From Christiangramia echinicola DSM 19838 (GTDB lineage Bacteria > Bacteroidota > Bacteroidia > Flavobacteriales > Flavobacteriaceae), in assembly GCF_000423065.1 (NCBI RefSeq), contig NZ_AUHG01000018.1, positions 1 to 64,000 on the forward strand: a stretch of DNA of 64,000 nucleotides. Reading direction: 5' to 3'. The notes beneath the pieces are model-generated. The model was not told the origin of the DNA, ran no database searches, and was given only the letters and a program-made list of their open reading frames with translations. Below, in pieces: positions 35,160 to 43,964 of the stretch. The translations under genes and the position numbers were made by a program. Position 1 is the first letter of the stretch. The number at the start of each line of letters is the position of its first letter.

Positions 35160-37076
35160 TTAAGCTTTATTAATTGGAGCGATCACAGCTTTGCGATTAC
35201 TTAGGTGATGGATTTGATTTATAAAATCTTTGAATTTTTTGAATTTTTCAGGAGCCCATTCTCCTTCTTCAATTTGTAAATTTCTCTCCACTAGGATCAC
35301 CTCTGTATCTTCCTCATTTTCTACTGAAATTTTCAACTTCAAAGTTCCGAACTCGGTTTGAAGTTCTTTACTTCCTGGTAAGGCTTCAACAGTATAACCT
35401 TCAGGTAATATAAATCTGAATTGATTCTGATAACTTTTCCCTCTAAGTATCTGAATTGGATTTTCTCTGTTCTTATCTTTTTCGACCGTAAGATCAAAAT
35501 TTTCTATAAAATTTAAGGGAATCAGAAGTCGGTCACCAGCATTACTGCAGAAACGGTTTGCCTGGAACCTAAGCTTTTCTGAAAATTCAATATCATTTTT
35601 ATCATTTTTCAGAATTATAGAATCAAACATTACATTTTGAAACTGAGGCCAGTTTTCACGATAATAATTCATTTTTACATCTTCTGTTTGCAATTCCAGC
35701 AGGTAGATATCACCGTATGGAACCCCATAGCTATATCTATTTAAAGTAGCATCAAAACCTCCATTTTCGTTTATCTTAATTTCAGCAGAAGTCTTTTGTA
35801 AGTTGTCTTCTGCTGTGTATTTTTTAGTTCTTACGATCTCACCGCCTGTAGGTTTTATTTTTACAGCATAACGATCATCAGTAAAATCGCCTAAATAATT
35901 GAACGGGGCATCCTGACTGGTACATTCCAACCAGATATCATCTTTATTATCCATTGGAATACTGAGTATCACATGATTTCCTTGCATTTTAGTAAACTCA
36001 GGGTCTATATCTCTTTTAGGGCCGCCATAAATCACAGTATAATCAGATTCTATTCCCTGGGAAGCTAGCAATGCTTTAGTAAAGTTGGTCAGCCCTTTAC
36101 AATCACCATAACCCAACCTATCCACTTCCTGCGCATTATATGGCTTCCAGCCACCTATCCCAAGCATTACTGCTATATAACGAGTATTATCCTGAACATA
36201 TTTATAAATAATACGGGCTTTTTCTTCTTTGGTTTTCGCATTTTGAGTTAACCCAGAGACCTTACTAACGATTACCCCTGATAAATCTCCCTGCCCGGCA
36301 ACTAAATTATCATATTGCCATTTTCCAAAATCCTCCCAGTTTGTCGCCTTTCCTAAAATCCCTTCTAAAGAAAACTCTTCCAAAGCAACCATAAGCCTGG
36401 GGCTACTATTTCTAAAAGACGGACTCAATTCTTCATAGCTTTTAGCTGGAATATCTTCGGCTGTATAATCTAATTCATACTTGGAATATTCTTTACTTAT
36501 CGCCAGTCCATCCAGTTTTCTTTCTGTAAATCTTATTGGAATTCTTTCCTCATTAATGATCTTGTAAAAAGACTTTTCAACGCTAACCTTATACCCTTCT
36601 ACAGGCCACCAATCTGGCAGGAACGCAGAACTTTCAGTTCTAATTCTTGAGGAATAAATTACCGTATATGGATATTTTCGTGGAGTATATTCAAGGTAAC
36701 TAACCTTATTATCAGAGAATAGAACAAAGTTTTGAAAATTACTTTGAGAATTGAAATCCCGCTTTTTAAATTTCCTGATCTCGTCACCCTCAGCATTTAA
36801 TATCACAGCTTCCTGATCAAGAATAACCCTGCCTTTATCAAAATTCTCGTAAGCGTTTATAAAAGTTTCACCAGATTCATTAAGTACGGTTACAACTCTA
36901 TAGGTAAATATCTCAACATCATCTATATTTTCAATCTCTATCTCGGTGTGATGCTCACGAACTACAGCGTTTGCATTTAATAACATCTTTAGGTTAATAT
37001 CACTAACCTTATAGTTTTCCTGGCAATGTAGGGTAGAAAAAAGGCCAAGGAAAATAACAACAATAAAATTGCGCAT
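35160..37076 (-). CDS. DUF3857 / transglutaminase-like secreted protein with intact active site
   Basis: 638 residues with a signal peptide ending LHCQ. A DUF3857 N-terminal domain is followed by a transglutaminase core with the nucleophile Cys in GYGDCKGLTNFTKALL, His in GNHVILSIP and an Asp/Glu in WLECTSQDAPF. A C-terminal beta domain follows. It is probably periplasmic or outer-membrane associated. Enzymatic activity as a peptidase or crosslinker is possible but undemonstrated for the family. It is paired with a degenerate paralogue downstream. Confidence 0.85.
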   Translation of the reverse strand: MRNFIVVIFLGLFSTLHCQENYKVSDINLKMLLNANAVVREHHTEIEIENIDDVEIFTYRVVTVLNESGETFINAYENFDKGRVILDQEAVILNAEGDEIRKFKKRDFNSQSNFQNFVLFSDNKVSYLEYTPRKYPYTVIYSSRIRTESSAFLPDWWPVEGYKVSVEKSFYKIINEERIPIRFTERKLDGLAISKEYSKYELDYTAEDIPAKSYEELSPSFRNSSPRLMVALEEFSLEGILGKATNWEDFGKWQYDNLVAGQGDLSGVIVSKVSGLTQNAKTKEEKARIIYKYVQDNTRYIAVMLGIGGWKPYNAQEVDRLGYGDCKGLTNFTKALLASQGIESDYTVIYGGPKRDIDPEFTKMQGNHVILSIPMDNKDDIWLECTSQDAPFNYLGDFTDDRYAVKIKPTGGEIVRTKKYTAEDNLQKTSAEIKINENGGFDATLNRYSYGVPYGDIYLLELQTEDVKMNYYRENWPQFQNVMFDSIILKNDKNDIEFSEKLRFQANRFCSNAGDRLLIPLNFIENFDLTVEKDKNRENPIQILRGKSYQNQFRFILPEGYTVEALPGSKELQTEFGTLKLKISVENEEDTEVILVERNLQIEEGEWAPEKFKKFKDFINQIHHLSNRKAVIAPINKA

Positions 37077-37127
37077 TCCGGGGGGCTGGCTTAAAATTTA
37101 GCGCAATATATAAAAAATTAACGTTTT

Positions 37128-37580
37128 TTAACGTTTGTCCTTAGAATCTAATAAAATTGTAACCGGCCCATCATTTAATAAAGAGACTTTCATATCGCCT
37201 CCAAAAACTCCGGTGCCTACTTCTTTACCTAATTCCTGTTCAAACTTCAAAATGAATTTTTGATACATAGGCTCAGCGACTTCTGGCTTGGCAGCTTTTA
37301 TATAACTGGGACGATTTCCTTTTTTGGTACTGGCGTGTAAGGTAAACTGACTAACAATAATGGCATCCCCGTCTACACTTTTTAAGGATTCATTCATTAC
37401 GTCTTCCTCATCATTAAAGATCCTCATATTCACGATCTTTCTGCATAGCCAGTCAATATCCTCTTCGACATCTTCAGTTTCTACTCCCAGTAAAATCAAT
37501 AAACCCTGTTGCATAACAGCACAAACTTTATGATCTACCATTACAGATGCTTCGGAAACTCTTTGTATTACTGCTCTCAT
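37128..37580 (-). CDS. dtd: D-aminoacyl-tRNA deacylase
   Basis: 150 residues, full length. The two signature motifs are present: SQFTLHAST near residue 77 and NDGPVTILLDS at the end (the GPVT cis-Pro-type motif). It removes D-amino acids, mainly D-Tyr, and Gly mischarged on tRNA-Ala. It directly abuts rsgA (start at 37580, rsgA stop at 37581) and is the last gene of the aromatic amino acid series. Confidence 0.95.
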   Translation of the reverse strand: MRAVIQRVSEASVMVDHKVCAVMQQGLLILLGVETEDVEEDIDWLCRKIVNMRIFNDEEDVMNESLKSVDGDAIIVSQFTLHASTKKGNRPSYIKAAKPEVAEPMYQKFILKFEQELGKEVGTGVFGGDMKVSLLNDGPVTILLDSKDKR

Positions 37581-38528
37581 TTATTTCTGATATTGATCTA
37601 CTCGATAATTATCATCTTCCCCTTCCATGATCTGCAAATAACTTTTATACCTGGACCAGGCGATTTCACCTTCTTCCAGGGCATCTTTAATGGCACATTT
37701 TGGTTCCTCTATATGCAGGCAATTGTGAAATTTGCAATCCTGTTTTCTTTCAAAGAATTCGGGAAAATAATCTCTAATTTCTTCGCGATTCATATCTACT
37801 ACCCCAAATCCTTTGATACCCGGCGTATCAATGATCCTGGCATCAAAACTTAGATCGAACATTTCCGCAAATGTGGTGGTGTGCTGTCCCTGGCTATGTT
37901 GTCTGGAAATTTCAGAAGTTTTAAGATCCAGGCTGGGTTCTATGTGATTGATCAAAGTAGATTTTCCTGTACCACTGTGACCTGAGATCATGCTGGTCTT
38001 TCCAATCATCTTCTCCCTAACCTTATCTACGTTCTTCCCTTCTTTTGCCGAAATCCCTATACATTCATAACCCGCAGCACGATATAATTCAGCAAGATAT
38101 TTCACTTCTGCCAGCTCTTCAATAGAATAGGTATCCACTTTATTAAAAAGTAGTACCGCTTTAATTCCGTAGGCTTCAGCAGTCACCAGAAAACGATCTA
38201 TAAAGGTGGTAAGCGTTGGAGGATTATTCAGGGTAATCAAAAGAAAAACCTGGTCTATATTCGAAGCAATAATATGGGTTTGCTTCGATAGATTCACAGA
38301 TTTCCTGATAATATAGTTTTCACGCTCCGTGATCTTTTTGATCACCCCGGTCTGCTCCTCTACTCCTTCTTCCAGGTCAAACTGAACTTTATCACCCACC
38401 GCAACAGGATTAGTACTTTTAATCCCCTGGATCCTGAATTTCCCCTTAATCCTGCATTCATAAAATTCACCGTTATCAGCTTTCACATGATACCAGCTCC
38501 CTGTAGATTTATAAACCGTTCCCTGCAT
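37581..38528 (-). CDS. rsgA: Small ribosomal subunit biogenesis GTPase RsgA
   Basis: 315 residues with an N-terminal OB fold, a circularly permuted GTPase (NKVD before the P loop GHSGTGKSTLIN, then DTPGIKGFG) and a C-terminal zinc finger (C in QDCKFHNCLHIEEPKCAIK). It matures the 30S subunit. It is 97 bp after the DAHP synthase gene, in the same direction. Confidence 0.95.
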   Translation of the reverse strand: MQGTVYKSTGSWYHVKADNGEFYECRIKGKFRIQGIKSTNPVAVGDKVQFDLEEGVEEQTGVIKKITERENYIIRKSVNLSKQTHIIASNIDQVFLLITLNNPPTLTTFIDRFLVTAEAYGIKAVLLFNKVDTYSIEELAEVKYLAELYRAAGYECIGISAKEGKNVDKVREKMIGKTSMISGHSGTGKSTLINHIEPSLDLKTSEISRQHSQGQHTTTFAEMFDLSFDARIIDTPGIKGFGVVDMNREEIRDYFPEFFERKQDCKFHNCLHIEEPKCAIKDALEEGEIAWSRYKSYLQIMEGEDDNYRVDQYQK

Positions 38529-38625
38529 TTATGCTAAATTATTCATGTCTCGAATTCTATTTTATTGAATGCAAATTTATAGGAATAATTTCACAAGACC
38601 ACCTTAGTTTCATATCGCTTTAAAA

Positions 38626-39714
38626 TTACCTGATCCCATCTAAGATCTTTTGCTGATGATTAATAGATTCCTGGTGGATCGCCTTGAACATTCTAAGCAC
38701 GAATTCTTCACTAAGACCTTTCTCTTCACCTTCAAGCACCATTTTCCCCAGAATCTCATTCCATCTTTTGGTCTGCAGAATAGCCACATTCTTGTCTTTT
38801 TTCACCTGGCCTATCTCCTCAGCAATTTTCATTCTTTTCGAAAGTATCTCCAGGATCTGGCTATCTGTAATATCGATCTTGGATCTTAAAGCGGTTAGTT
38901 TATTCTGAAAATCTTCACTTGCAGAAATTTCCTTTCTTACCTTTAAATCTTCCATCATTTTGATAAGCGATTCCGGGGTAATTTGCTGCGCAGCATCACT
39001 CCAGGCTTTATCTGGCGTATGGTGAGTTTCAACCATAAGTCCGTCGTAATTAAGATCCAGAGCAGTCTGACAGAGATCAAAAATGATATCTCTTCTTCCG
39101 GCGATATGCGACGGGTCAAGAATTAGCGGAAGATCTGGAAATTTATTCTGAAGCTCAATCGGGATCTGCCATTCCGGATTGTTTCTGTATTTGGTCTTTT
39201 CGTATGCAGAAAAACCTCTGTGGATCACTCCAAGTTTGCTAATATCGGCAGTATGCAATCTTTCTACCGCTCCTAACCATAACGAAAGATCTGGGTTCAC
39301 CGGATTCTTCACCAAAACGATCTTATCTGTGCCTTTCAAAGCATCTGCGATCTCCTGAACTATAAATGGGGAAACTGTAGTTCTGGCCCCTATCCATAAA
39401 ATATCCACATCATGCTTTAAAGCAAGATCCACGTGGTTAGGATTAGCAACTTCGGTAGTGGTAAGCATTCCGGTTTCTTCCTTAGCTTTCTGAAGCCATT
39501 TTAAACCAAGAGCTCCAACACCTTCAAAGTTCCCCGGTCTTGTTCTGGGTTTCCAGATTCCAGCTCGTAATACTGTTGCATCACTATCCTTAAGCTGGTG
39601 AGCGATCGTTAATACCTGTTCTTCTGTTTCGGCACTGCAAGGTCCTGCAATTACCAATGGGTGTGATAATCCGAAATCATCCAACCATGTTCTAAGTTCT
39701 GCTTTATTTTCCAT
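38626..39714 (-). CDS. aroF: Bifunctional 3-deoxy-7-phosphoheptulonate synthase / chorismate mutase
   Basis: 362 residues. The N-terminal DAHP synthase domain (about 1-260) is of the AroA-beta/KDO8P-like type: VIAGPCSAETEEQ, LRAGIWKPRTRPGNFEG, DILWIGARTT, LILDPSHIAGRRD and GLMVETHH. The C-terminal chorismate mutase type II (about 265-350, LRSKIDITDSQILEILSKRM) follows. It thus catalyses both the first shikimate step and the entry to Phe/Tyr, and the mutase domain commonly confers prephenate feedback. It overlaps tyrA by 11 bp. The symbol is a family name and not an isozyme assignment. Confidence 0.92.
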   Translation of the reverse strand: MENKAELRTWLDDFGLSHPLVIAGPCSAETEEQVLTIAHQLKDSDATVLRAGIWKPRTRPGNFEGVGALGLKWLQKAKEETGMLTTTEVANPNHVDLALKHDVDILWIGARTTVSPFIVQEIADALKGTDKIVLVKNPVNPDLSLWLGAVERLHTADISKLGVIHRGFSAYEKTKYRNNPEWQIPIELQNKFPDLPLILDPSHIAGRRDIIFDLCQTALDLNYDGLMVETHHTPDKAWSDAAQQITPESLIKMMEDLKVRKEISASEDFQNKLTALRSKIDITDSQILEILSKRMKIAEEIGQVKKDKNVAILQTKRWNEILGKMVLEGEEKGLSEEFVLRMFKAIHQESINHQQKILDGIR

Positions 39715-40588
39715 TTTCTATAATTTTAATTTCCTCGTTTTGATTTATTCCGTTTAATACTTCTCTGATATGATTTGTTCTTTCCATTTCACTAAAAACC
39801 TCTTCAAAATTATCATCTTCCATGAGTTTTCTAAAATGTTTCAAATTTGAAATATATTCATCCAGCGTCTCCATGACATTCTTCTTATTCAGATTGAAAA
39901 TTGGAGTCCACATCGCCGGAGAACTTTTGGCCAGTCTTACCGTGGAGGCGAATCCACTCCCCGCGAGATCGAAAATATCCCTTTCATTCTTCTCCTTTTC
40001 CAGAACTGTTTTTCCTAGCATAAATGAACTTATATGCGACAAATGAGAAACATAGGCGATATGACGATCGTGAGATTTAGGATCCATATACCTGATTTTC
40101 ATCCCAATGGCCTGAAATACTTCTAGAGCTCTTTCCTGAAGTTTGAAGGCTGTTTTTTCAACCTCACAGATAATATTCGTCTTATTCTTGAATAGTCCAT
40201 GAATGGCCGCAGTTGGCCCTGAGAATTCTGTTCCTGAAATTGGATGACCAGACAGGTAATTCCTCCTCTTAGGATGATCTGATACCTTTTCACAAAGATG
40301 CTCTTTGGTGGACCCTGCATCTGTAACTACACAGTTATCATTTACCAGATCAAGGATCCTGGGCAAAACTTCCAGCGAAGCATCCACCGGAATAGCCAGA
40401 TATACAAGATCTGCCTTGGCAAGGTCTTCGAAAACTGCCTTGTGATCTATCAATCCAAGATCTAACGCCTTTTGCAGGTGCTCCTCATTAGCATCTATCC
40501 CGTAAACTTCCACCTGTTTAATTACAGATTTAAGATCGAGGGCAAAAGAGCCACCAATTAAACCGACACCTATTACAAAAACCTTCAT
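39704..40588 (-). CDS. tyrA: Prephenate dehydrogenase
   Basis: 294 residues. The Rossmann motif is GVGLIGGSFALDL, followed by VYLAIPVDA, DAGSTKEHL, and GHPISGTEFSGP; HIAYVSHLSHI is the C-terminal dimer domain. It oxidises prephenate to 4-hydroxyphenylpyruvate with NAD. It overlaps both neighbours (4 bp with the aminotransferase, 11 bp with the DAHP synthase), so the four genes are translationally coupled. Confidence 0.93.
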   Translation of the reverse strand: MKVFVIGVGLIGGSFALDLKSVIKQVEVYGIDANEEHLQKALDLGLIDHKAVFEDLAKADLVYLAIPVDASLEVLPRILDLVNDNCVVTDAGSTKEHLCEKVSDHPKRRNYLSGHPISGTEFSGPTAAIHGLFKNKTNIICEVEKTAFKLQERALEVFQAIGMKIRYMDPKSHDRHIAYVSHLSHISSFMLGKTVLEKEKNERDIFDLAGSGFASTVRLAKSSPAMWTPIFNLNKKNVMETLDEYISNLKHFRKLMEDDNFEEVFSEMERTNHIREVLNGINQNEEIKIIENGK

Positions 40589-41730
40589 TTTTTTATTCTT
40601 TTTAAAGCTTCATTTATAACTTCTTCACTGGCGCAAAGGGAAAACCTAACATATCCTTCTCCCTGAGATCCAAAAATGAATCCCGGTGCAATAAAGATGT
40701 CTTTTTTATAAAGCAGATCGTTTACTATATCTTCAGAGGTTTTTCCTTCTGGTGTTTTAGCCCAAACAAAAAGCCCCGCCTGATCATCTCTAACTTCACA
40801 GTTCAATTCAGAAATTAGTTCCAATATTTTTTTCTTCCTTTTAGCGTAGATCTTATTCTGTTTCTCGAACCAGGCCCCTGATAACTTCAACGCTTCTACC
40901 GCTCCAGCCTGAACCGGGTAGAACATCCCGCTATCCATATTAGATTTCACCTTCAAAACAGAATTGATGTTTTTCTGACTTCCAGCCAGCATACCAACTC
41001 GCCAACCGGCCATGTTAAAGCTTTTACTTAAAGAATTTAATTCCATTACGTAATCACTCAAACCATCTTTTTGAAGGATACTTCTTGGATCATCATTCTG
41101 GATAAAACTATATGGATTATCATTTACCACAAGGATCTTATGCTTCTCAGCAAATTCAGTTAATTCAGCAAAAAAATCATCTGGTGCTTTAGATCCAGTA
41201 GGCATATGCGGGTAATTCACCCACATCAACTTTACTTTGCTCAGGTCTTCGCCACTTAATTTCTTTAGATCTGGCAGCCAGTCATTCTCTGCTCTTAATT
41301 CATAATTGCGCTCCTTCGCATCCAGTAATTTAGAAACCGAACTGTATGTGGGGTAACCGGGATTAGGCAATAAAACCTCATCCCCGGGATTTAAAAAGGT
41401 CATGGAAATATGCATGATCCCTTCTTTACTTCCCATTAAAGGAAGAATTTCGGTCTCCGGGTCCAGCTTAAGATCATAGAATTTTTCGTAAAATCCTGCG
41501 ATGCCATTTCTTAATTCGGTAACACCTTTATATGGTTGATACTGGTGTGCGCCATTAGAAGAAAGTGCTCTATTCAGCGCCTCCACTACCTGTGGGGGCG
41601 GGGCAAGATCTGGACTCCCAATTCCAAGGTTGATAATAGGTTTCCCTTTCGCTCTTAGATCGGCAACTTCACGAAGCTTTTTCGAAAAGTAGTATTCCTG
41701 TACCGTATCAAGTCTTTTAGCCGTTATCAT
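40585..41730 (-). CDS. Class I/II aminotransferase, likely aromatic
   Basis: 381 residues, fold type I PLP enzyme. The Schiff-base Lys is in NSLSKSFNMAGWRVG, and other PLP contacts are in MGSKEGI and NPGYPTYS. By similarity alone it looks like aspartate/LL-diaminopimelate aminotransferase types. Its place between pheA and tyrA, with 4-bp overlaps on both sides, indicates the final transamination of phenylpyruvate and 4-hydroxyphenylpyruvate. Confidence 0.87.
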   Translation of the reverse strand: MITAKRLDTVQEYYFSKKLREVADLRAKGKPIINLGIGSPDLAPPPQVVEALNRALSSNGAHQYQPYKGVTELRNGIAGFYEKFYDLKLDPETEILPLMGSKEGIMHISMTFLNPGDEVLLPNPGYPTYSSVSKLLDAKERNYELRAENDWLPDLKKLSGEDLSKVKLMWVNYPHMPTGSKAPDDFFAELTEFAEKHKILVVNDNPYSFIQNDDPRSILQKDGLSDYVMELNSLSKSFNMAGWRVGMLAGSQKNINSVLKVKSNMDSGMFYPVQAGAVEALKLSGAWFEKQNKIYAKRKKKILELISELNCEVRDDQAGLFVWAKTPEGKTSEDIVNDLLYKKDIFIAPGFIFGSQGEGYVRFSLCASEEVINEALKRIKK

Positions 41731-42554
41731 ACAAGATTGTTTTTATAGATCCCTAATATTTTTAAATCCTCAGTCATTAATTTCAATACATCAATCGCTT
41801 TTTCAAGATCTTCATGTTTCTCAAAGATCACGTCAACAAAAAATGAATATTTCCAGGGCTCATCAATAATAGGTAGAGACTGGATCTTGGTCATATCGAG
41901 ATAACAATCTCTCATGATATTCAGAATTGAAACCAGACTTCCTCTTTCGCTTTTCAGAAAGAATTTTAAAGATGCTTTATCCAGTTTTACACCGTTCGGT
42001 TTTTGTCTCTCTGTACCCAGAACCAGAAACCGCGTAGCATTACTTTTAATGGTATGAATTTCCTTTGCCAGAATTTCAAGTCCGTACATTTCAGCCGCGG
42101 CTGGACTTGCAACTGCAGCCACTTTCGTCAATCCTTCTTCAGAAATTCTCTTGGCTGCCTCCGCCGTATCTGCATCTTCGATCAATTTTATATGAGGATG
42201 TTTCTTAAAGAACTCTTTACACTGTAACAGGGCCATTGGATGAGAAAATACTTTTTTAATATCCTTTATCTCCTGTCCTGCAACAGCCATCAGGTTCATA
42301 TTTACCGGAGTATAATGCTCCCCGATCACACTCAGGTTGTATTCGTCTATCAGGGCATAATTTGGGAGAATTGAACCAGCAATACTATTCTCTATTGCCA
42401 TTACTGCCTCGTTAGTTTCGTTAGATGCCAGTTTTTGTGCAAGCTCGTGAAAAGACATATGTTCCATCACCGCTACGTCTTTGTGATAGTAATCCATTGC
42501 CACCAAATGGTGAAACGAACCTTTAATTCCCTGAATGCCGACTTTCTTATTCAT
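41727..42554 (-). CDS. pheA: Prephenate dehydratase
   Basis: 275 residues. The prephenate dehydratase domain carries the catalytic TRF motif (NATRFLVLG), and AMAIENSIAGS is typical. A C-terminal ACT domain follows (KSERGSLVSILNIMRDCYL), the Phe-sensing feedback module. It converts prephenate to phenylpyruvate. There is no fused chorismate mutase, which instead sits on the DAHP synthase of the same operon. It is the first structural gene after an attenuator with a Phe/Tyr-rich leader. Confidence 0.93.
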   Translation of the reverse strand: MNKKVGIQGIKGSFHHLVAMDYYHKDVAVMEHMSFHELAQKLASNETNEAVMAIENSIAGSILPNYALIDEYNLSVIGEHYTPVNMNLMAVAGQEIKDIKKVFSHPMALLQCKEFFKKHPHIKLIEDADTAEAAKRISEEGLTKVAAVASPAAAEMYGLEILAKEIHTIKSNATRFLVLGTERQKPNGVKLDKASLKFFLKSERGSLVSILNIMRDCYLDMTKIQSLPIIDEPWKYSFFVDVIFEKHEDLEKAIDVLKLMTEDLKILGIYKNNLV

Positions 42555-42563
42555 ATAGGTACC

Positions 42564-42597
42564 AATAAAAAAAGTCCCGATCTAAGATCGAGACTTT
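42564..42597 (-). terminator. Attenuator terminator before pheA
   Basis: The minus strand reads AAAGTCTCGATCT, one base, then AGATCGGGACTTT (one G-U pair) and seven T. It is 25 bases after the leader-peptide stop codon and 10 bases before pheA. Eight bases of its 3' arm (GATCGGGA) are duplicated in the leader at 42633-42640. Confidence 0.9.
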
Positions 42598-42621
42598 TAT
42601 ATAATTTTATGTATTAATTAA

Positions 42622-42699
42622 TCATATAGCATTCCCGATCCTATCTCTGGTATAGAAATAAAAATAATAGAATGCGTTCCAATTAATTATACTTGTCAT
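42622..42699 (-). CDS. Phe/Tyr attenuation leader peptide of the aromatic operon
   Basis: A 25-codon frame (ATG at 42699, TGA at 42622-42624) encodes MTSIINWNAFYYFYFY followed by TRDRIGNAI. Seven consecutive aromatic codons, three Phe and four Tyr, follow an upstream Trp. Downstream codons contain GATCGGGA, identical to the terminator's 3' arm, so they can pair with its 5' arm. If ribosomes stall on scarce Phe-tRNA or Tyr-tRNA, this antiterminator would form and pheA would be transcribed. The mechanism is inferred by analogy with enterobacterial pheA; the codon run and the repeat are direct observations. Confidence 0.9.
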   Translation of the reverse strand: MTSIINWNAFYYFYFYTRDRIGNAI

Positions 42700-42718
42700 T
42701 TTCAATATTAATGAAAGA

Positions 42719-42748
42719 CTAAAGTAATCTTTAAATTTTAGAATCAAA
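42719..42748 (-). promoter_or_regulatory. Promoter of the pheA leader
   Basis: The minus strand carries TTTG at 42748-42745, an 18-base spacer and TACTTTAG at 42726-42719, one mismatch from TAnnTTTG. Its start point would be 10-15 bases before the leader ATG. Confidence 0.55.
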
Positions 42749-42904
42749 GTTTTTCGCCTTCAAATTTTATACTTTTCTGATATTCGAAATAACCATAAGG
42801 TTTTAATACTAATAACAATTTATCTCTCTTGATTTTCGTTGAAACTTTGAATTATTTTCATCGGGATCCCTAATAATTTATTCCTAATTTTGAAATCGAA
42901 AGCT

Positions 42905-43822
42905 ATGTCTATAAGCGTAAACAACATATCGAAACATTTTGGAAGCCAGAAAGCGCTAAACGAGGTTAATTTTGAGATTTCAGGAGGTGAAATTGTAGGT
43001 TTTCTTGGTCCGAACGGAGCAGGGAAATCTACTTTAATGAAAATACTTACTGGTTATTTACAACCTGATGGAGGCTCTGCTCAAATAAGTGGTCTGGGAC
43101 TAAAAGATAATGTTTCTGAGATTCAGCAACAAATAGGATACTTGCCAGAACACAATCCTTTATATACTGAAATGTTCGTTCGGGAATATTTAAGATTCAA
43201 TGCTTCTGTATATAAGATCAACAAAGACCGCGTTGAGGAAATTATCAAACTTACCGGACTTACCCCTGAGGCCAACAAAAAAATAGATCAGCTTTCTAAA
43301 GGTTATCGCCAGCGAGTAGGTCTTGCCGCTGCGCTTTTACATGATCCCGAAGTCTTGATCCTGGATGAGCCAACTACTGGTTTGGACCCAAATCAATTGG
43401 TGGAGATTAGATCTTTGATTAGAAATATTGGAAAACCTCAGGATAATGGTAAACCTGGAAAAACTGTTTTTCTTTCTACCCACATTATGCAGGAAGTCGA
43501 AGCCATTTGTGACCGCGTAATCATTATAAATAAAGGAGAGATCGTTGCCGATAAAAGAATGAAAGATCTTAGGGAGAATAATGAACAGGTCATCTTCGTG
43601 GAATTCGATTACCGTATTGAAGAGGTAGCTCTTCAAAAAATCCCGAATCTCACCTCGGCAAAAAATACAGGCGGATTTACTTACGAAATGATCTTCGACA
43701 CTAAAAAAGACATGAGACCGGCAATTTTCGACTTCGCTCATGACAACGGACTCAAAACCCTTCAGCTGAATCATAAAACCAAGAACCTGGAAAGTCTTTT
43801 CGCTGAACTAACTAATTCTTGA
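42905..43822 (+). CDS. gldA: Gliding-motility ABC transporter ATP-binding protein GldA
   Basis: 305 residues from the ATG at 42905. The frame could also open at TTG 42890, but that codon is part of a TAATTTTG promoter element (42885-42892), so the ATG is correct. ABC motifs are Walker A GPNGAGKSTL, signature LSKGYRQRVG, Walker B LILDEPTTGLDPNQ and H-loop STHIM. The MSISVNNISKHFGSQKALN start matches GldA, the ATPase acting with GldF and GldG in flavobacterial gliding. Those two genes are not adjacent here. Confidence 0.88.
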   Translation: MSISVNNISKHFGSQKALNEVNFEISGGEIVGFLGPNGAGKSTLMKILTGYLQPDGGSAQISGLGLKDNVSEIQQQIGYLPEHNPLYTEMFVREYLRFNASVYKINKDRVEEIIKLTGLTPEANKKIDQLSKGYRQRVGLAAALLHDPEVLILDEPTTGLDPNQLVEIRSLIRNIGKPQDNGKPGKTVFLSTHIMQEVEAICDRVIIINKGEIVADKRMKDLRENNEQVIFVEFDYRIEEVALQKIPNLTSAKNTGGFTYEMIFDTKKDMRPAIFDFAHDNGLKTLQLNHKTKNLESLFAELTNS

Positions 43823-43964
43823 TTTTTTGATAGCTTCATCGATAGAAAATAGATGAAATGTTACCATGAACTTGATTAACTACGTTGAATCTTCGATTTC
43901 AGGATTCCGAGGAAAGAAACCGAATCAAATTCAGCTTGACGAAAATTTGAGTTTTCAAACAGCC

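Noticed and set aside
42890-42904. TTG start for gldA
   Set aside because: The TTG is the end of a TAATTTTG promoter element, and GldA homologues start at the ATG 42905.
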